Shown here: in pieces, positions 63,641 to 64,000 of the stretch
Layout of the letters: each line of letters begins with the position of its first letter
Numbering within the stretch: position 1 is the stretch's first letter
Assembly: GCA_001838165.1 (NCBI GenBank)
Contig: KV835898.1
Span: 27,861 to 91,860 of the forward strand
From: Actinomyces sp. HMSC035G02
GTDB taxonomy: Bacteria > Actinomycetota > Actinomycetes > Actinomycetales > Actinomycetaceae
Length of the DNA stretch: 64,000 bases
Reading direction: 5' to 3'
The notes under the pieces: generated by a model
The model's database searches: none
Seen by the model: the letters and a program-made list of their open reading frames with translations, nothing else
Told to the model about the DNA's origin: nothing
Translations under genes and position numbers: made by a program

Positions 63641-63854
63641 GCCGACGCCGCGCAAGCGTCGCCGCGTCGCCCGCTACGTGTCCGACGTGGACCGCCGCCT
63701 CATCGAGGAGGGCCTGCCGCCTTCCTGGGAGGATCGGGTGCGCCCCGAGGACACGCGCCCCGGCTCCATGGCCGACGCCCCCGACCGCGGGGATGGCGCC
63801 AACGACGCGCGGCTGCTCGAGAATGTGCCGCCGCACGCGCAGGCGCGGGTGTAG
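63633..63854 (+). CDS. Small hypothetical protein coupled to the pseudo-helicase
   Basis: A 73-residue, hydrophilic protein. It begins MSEPTPRKRRRVARYVSDVD (strongly basic), continues RRLIEEGLPPSWEDRVRPED and ends in an acidic, probably disordered region. No family is recognised. Its ATG overlaps the last codons of the giant gene (ATGAGTGA), so translation is coupled and the two products may interact. The basic N terminus could bind nucleic acid (inference). Confidence 0.7.
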   Translation: MSEPTPRKRRRVARYVSDVDRRLIEEGLPPSWEDRVRPEDTRPGSMADAPDRGDGANDARLLENVPPHAQARV

Positions 63855-63874
63855 GGGTGGCCTAGGCGCGGGTG

Positions 63875-64000
63875 TCCGGATAGGTTGTGCACATCTGGAT
63901 AGGTTGTGCGCATCCGGATAGGTTGTGCACATCTGGATAGGTTATTAAGCTATCCGGATCTTCGTTACCTATCCGGATGTTGTTTACCTATCCGGATAGG
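63875..64000. repeat. Array of 19-bp repeats, forward then inverted, cut by the window end
   Basis: Four forward 19-bp units (63875, 63894, 63913, 63932) alternate TCCGGATAGGTTGTGCACA with TCTGGATAGG-type variants; the fourth is diverged at its end. After 63950 the direction flips: inverted units built on TATCCGGAT--TT--TTACC start at 63951, 63970 and 63989, also 19 bp apart. The core ATCCGGAT is itself a palindrome and GTGCAC is a second one in the forward unit. The right end is not seen. The array begins 21 bases after the small gene. Confidence 0.8.

Noticed and set aside
63507..63932. Reverse-strand frames with repeated TTYPD/HNLS peptides at the right edge
   Set aside because: They are translations of the 19-bp repeat array and the antisense of the small coupled gene.

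Overview
The window is a 64-kb stretch of a high-GC Gram-positive chromosome. Base composition, GTG starts, a CIRCE-controlled stand-alone groEL, LytR_C, DUF3027, DUF4032 and WXG100 proteins, a DtxR-type repressor and a c-di-AMP riboswitch upstream of an NlpC/P60 hydrolase all point to an actinobacterium. The gene set best fits an Actinomycetaceae member (Schaalia/Actinomyces type, host-associated). That placement is inference from gene content, not a database match. There is no prophage, CRISPR array or complete insertion sequence. The gene complement is mostly core and metabolic, with several odd proteins and many dispersed intergenic repeats.

Layout. 0-5 kb: secreted GH20 hexosaminidase, class II aldolase, then a gene-poor repeat region. 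5-12 kb: flotillin-like SPFH protein, a conserved unknown, glycerophosphodiesterase, a DUF4032 kinase-like protein and a solitary sugar-ABC ATPase. 12-17 kb: membrane Ser/Thr kinase, DsbA-like thioredoxin-fold protein, tRNA-Thr, uracil-DNA glycosylase, LytR_C protein. 17-21 kb: repeat-rich spacer, doubly CIRCE-controlled groEL, orphan WXG100 protein, degenerate HD protein. 21-28 kb: two-component system, paired bacterial-PH membrane proteins, DUF2520-panC-panD. 28-40 kb: carbohydrate island (ABC permeases and binding protein, PIG-L deacetylase, GH4 glycosidase, PfkB kinase), lysS, a SorC regulator and glpF-glpK. 40-43 kb: a desaturase-like flavoprotein fused to a ferredoxin-reductase-like module, divergent from a TetR regulator. 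43-50 kb: NYN protein, PspA and three tandem TPM-domain coiled-coil membrane proteins. 50-56 kb: cold-shock protein, DUF3027 protein, purine permease, MFS exporter, serC. 56-64 kb: DtxR repressor, riboswitch-controlled NlpC/P60 hydrolase, tandem USP, tRNA-Arg, a broken small membrane gene, a 1403-residue pseudo-helicase with a coupled small protein, and an array of 19-bp repeats running off the window end.

How the genes may work together. The binding protein and two permeases at 28.2-31.3 kb have no ATPase beside them and are probably powered by the solitary MsmK/UgpC-type ATPase at 10.6-11.7 kb. Imported sugar would then meet the deacetylase, GH4 hydrolase and PfkB kinase. A shared GTGACA-N4-GT(G/A)(A/G) motif in the GH4/PfkB divergent promoter and on both sides of the SorC/glpF intergenic region suggests one regulator links this island with glycerol uptake. 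Envelope maintenance is a second theme: GH20, LytR_C, Ser/Thr kinase, DsbA-like protein, flotillin, PspA plus TPM proteins, and an NlpC/P60 hydrolase with both a promoter dyad and a c-di-AMP riboswitch.

The best candidates for something new are the desaturase-reductase fusion, the pseudo-helicase with its small partner, the TPM trio with PspA, the foldable ~135-bp dispersed intergenic element, and the convergent 19-bp repeat array at the right edge.
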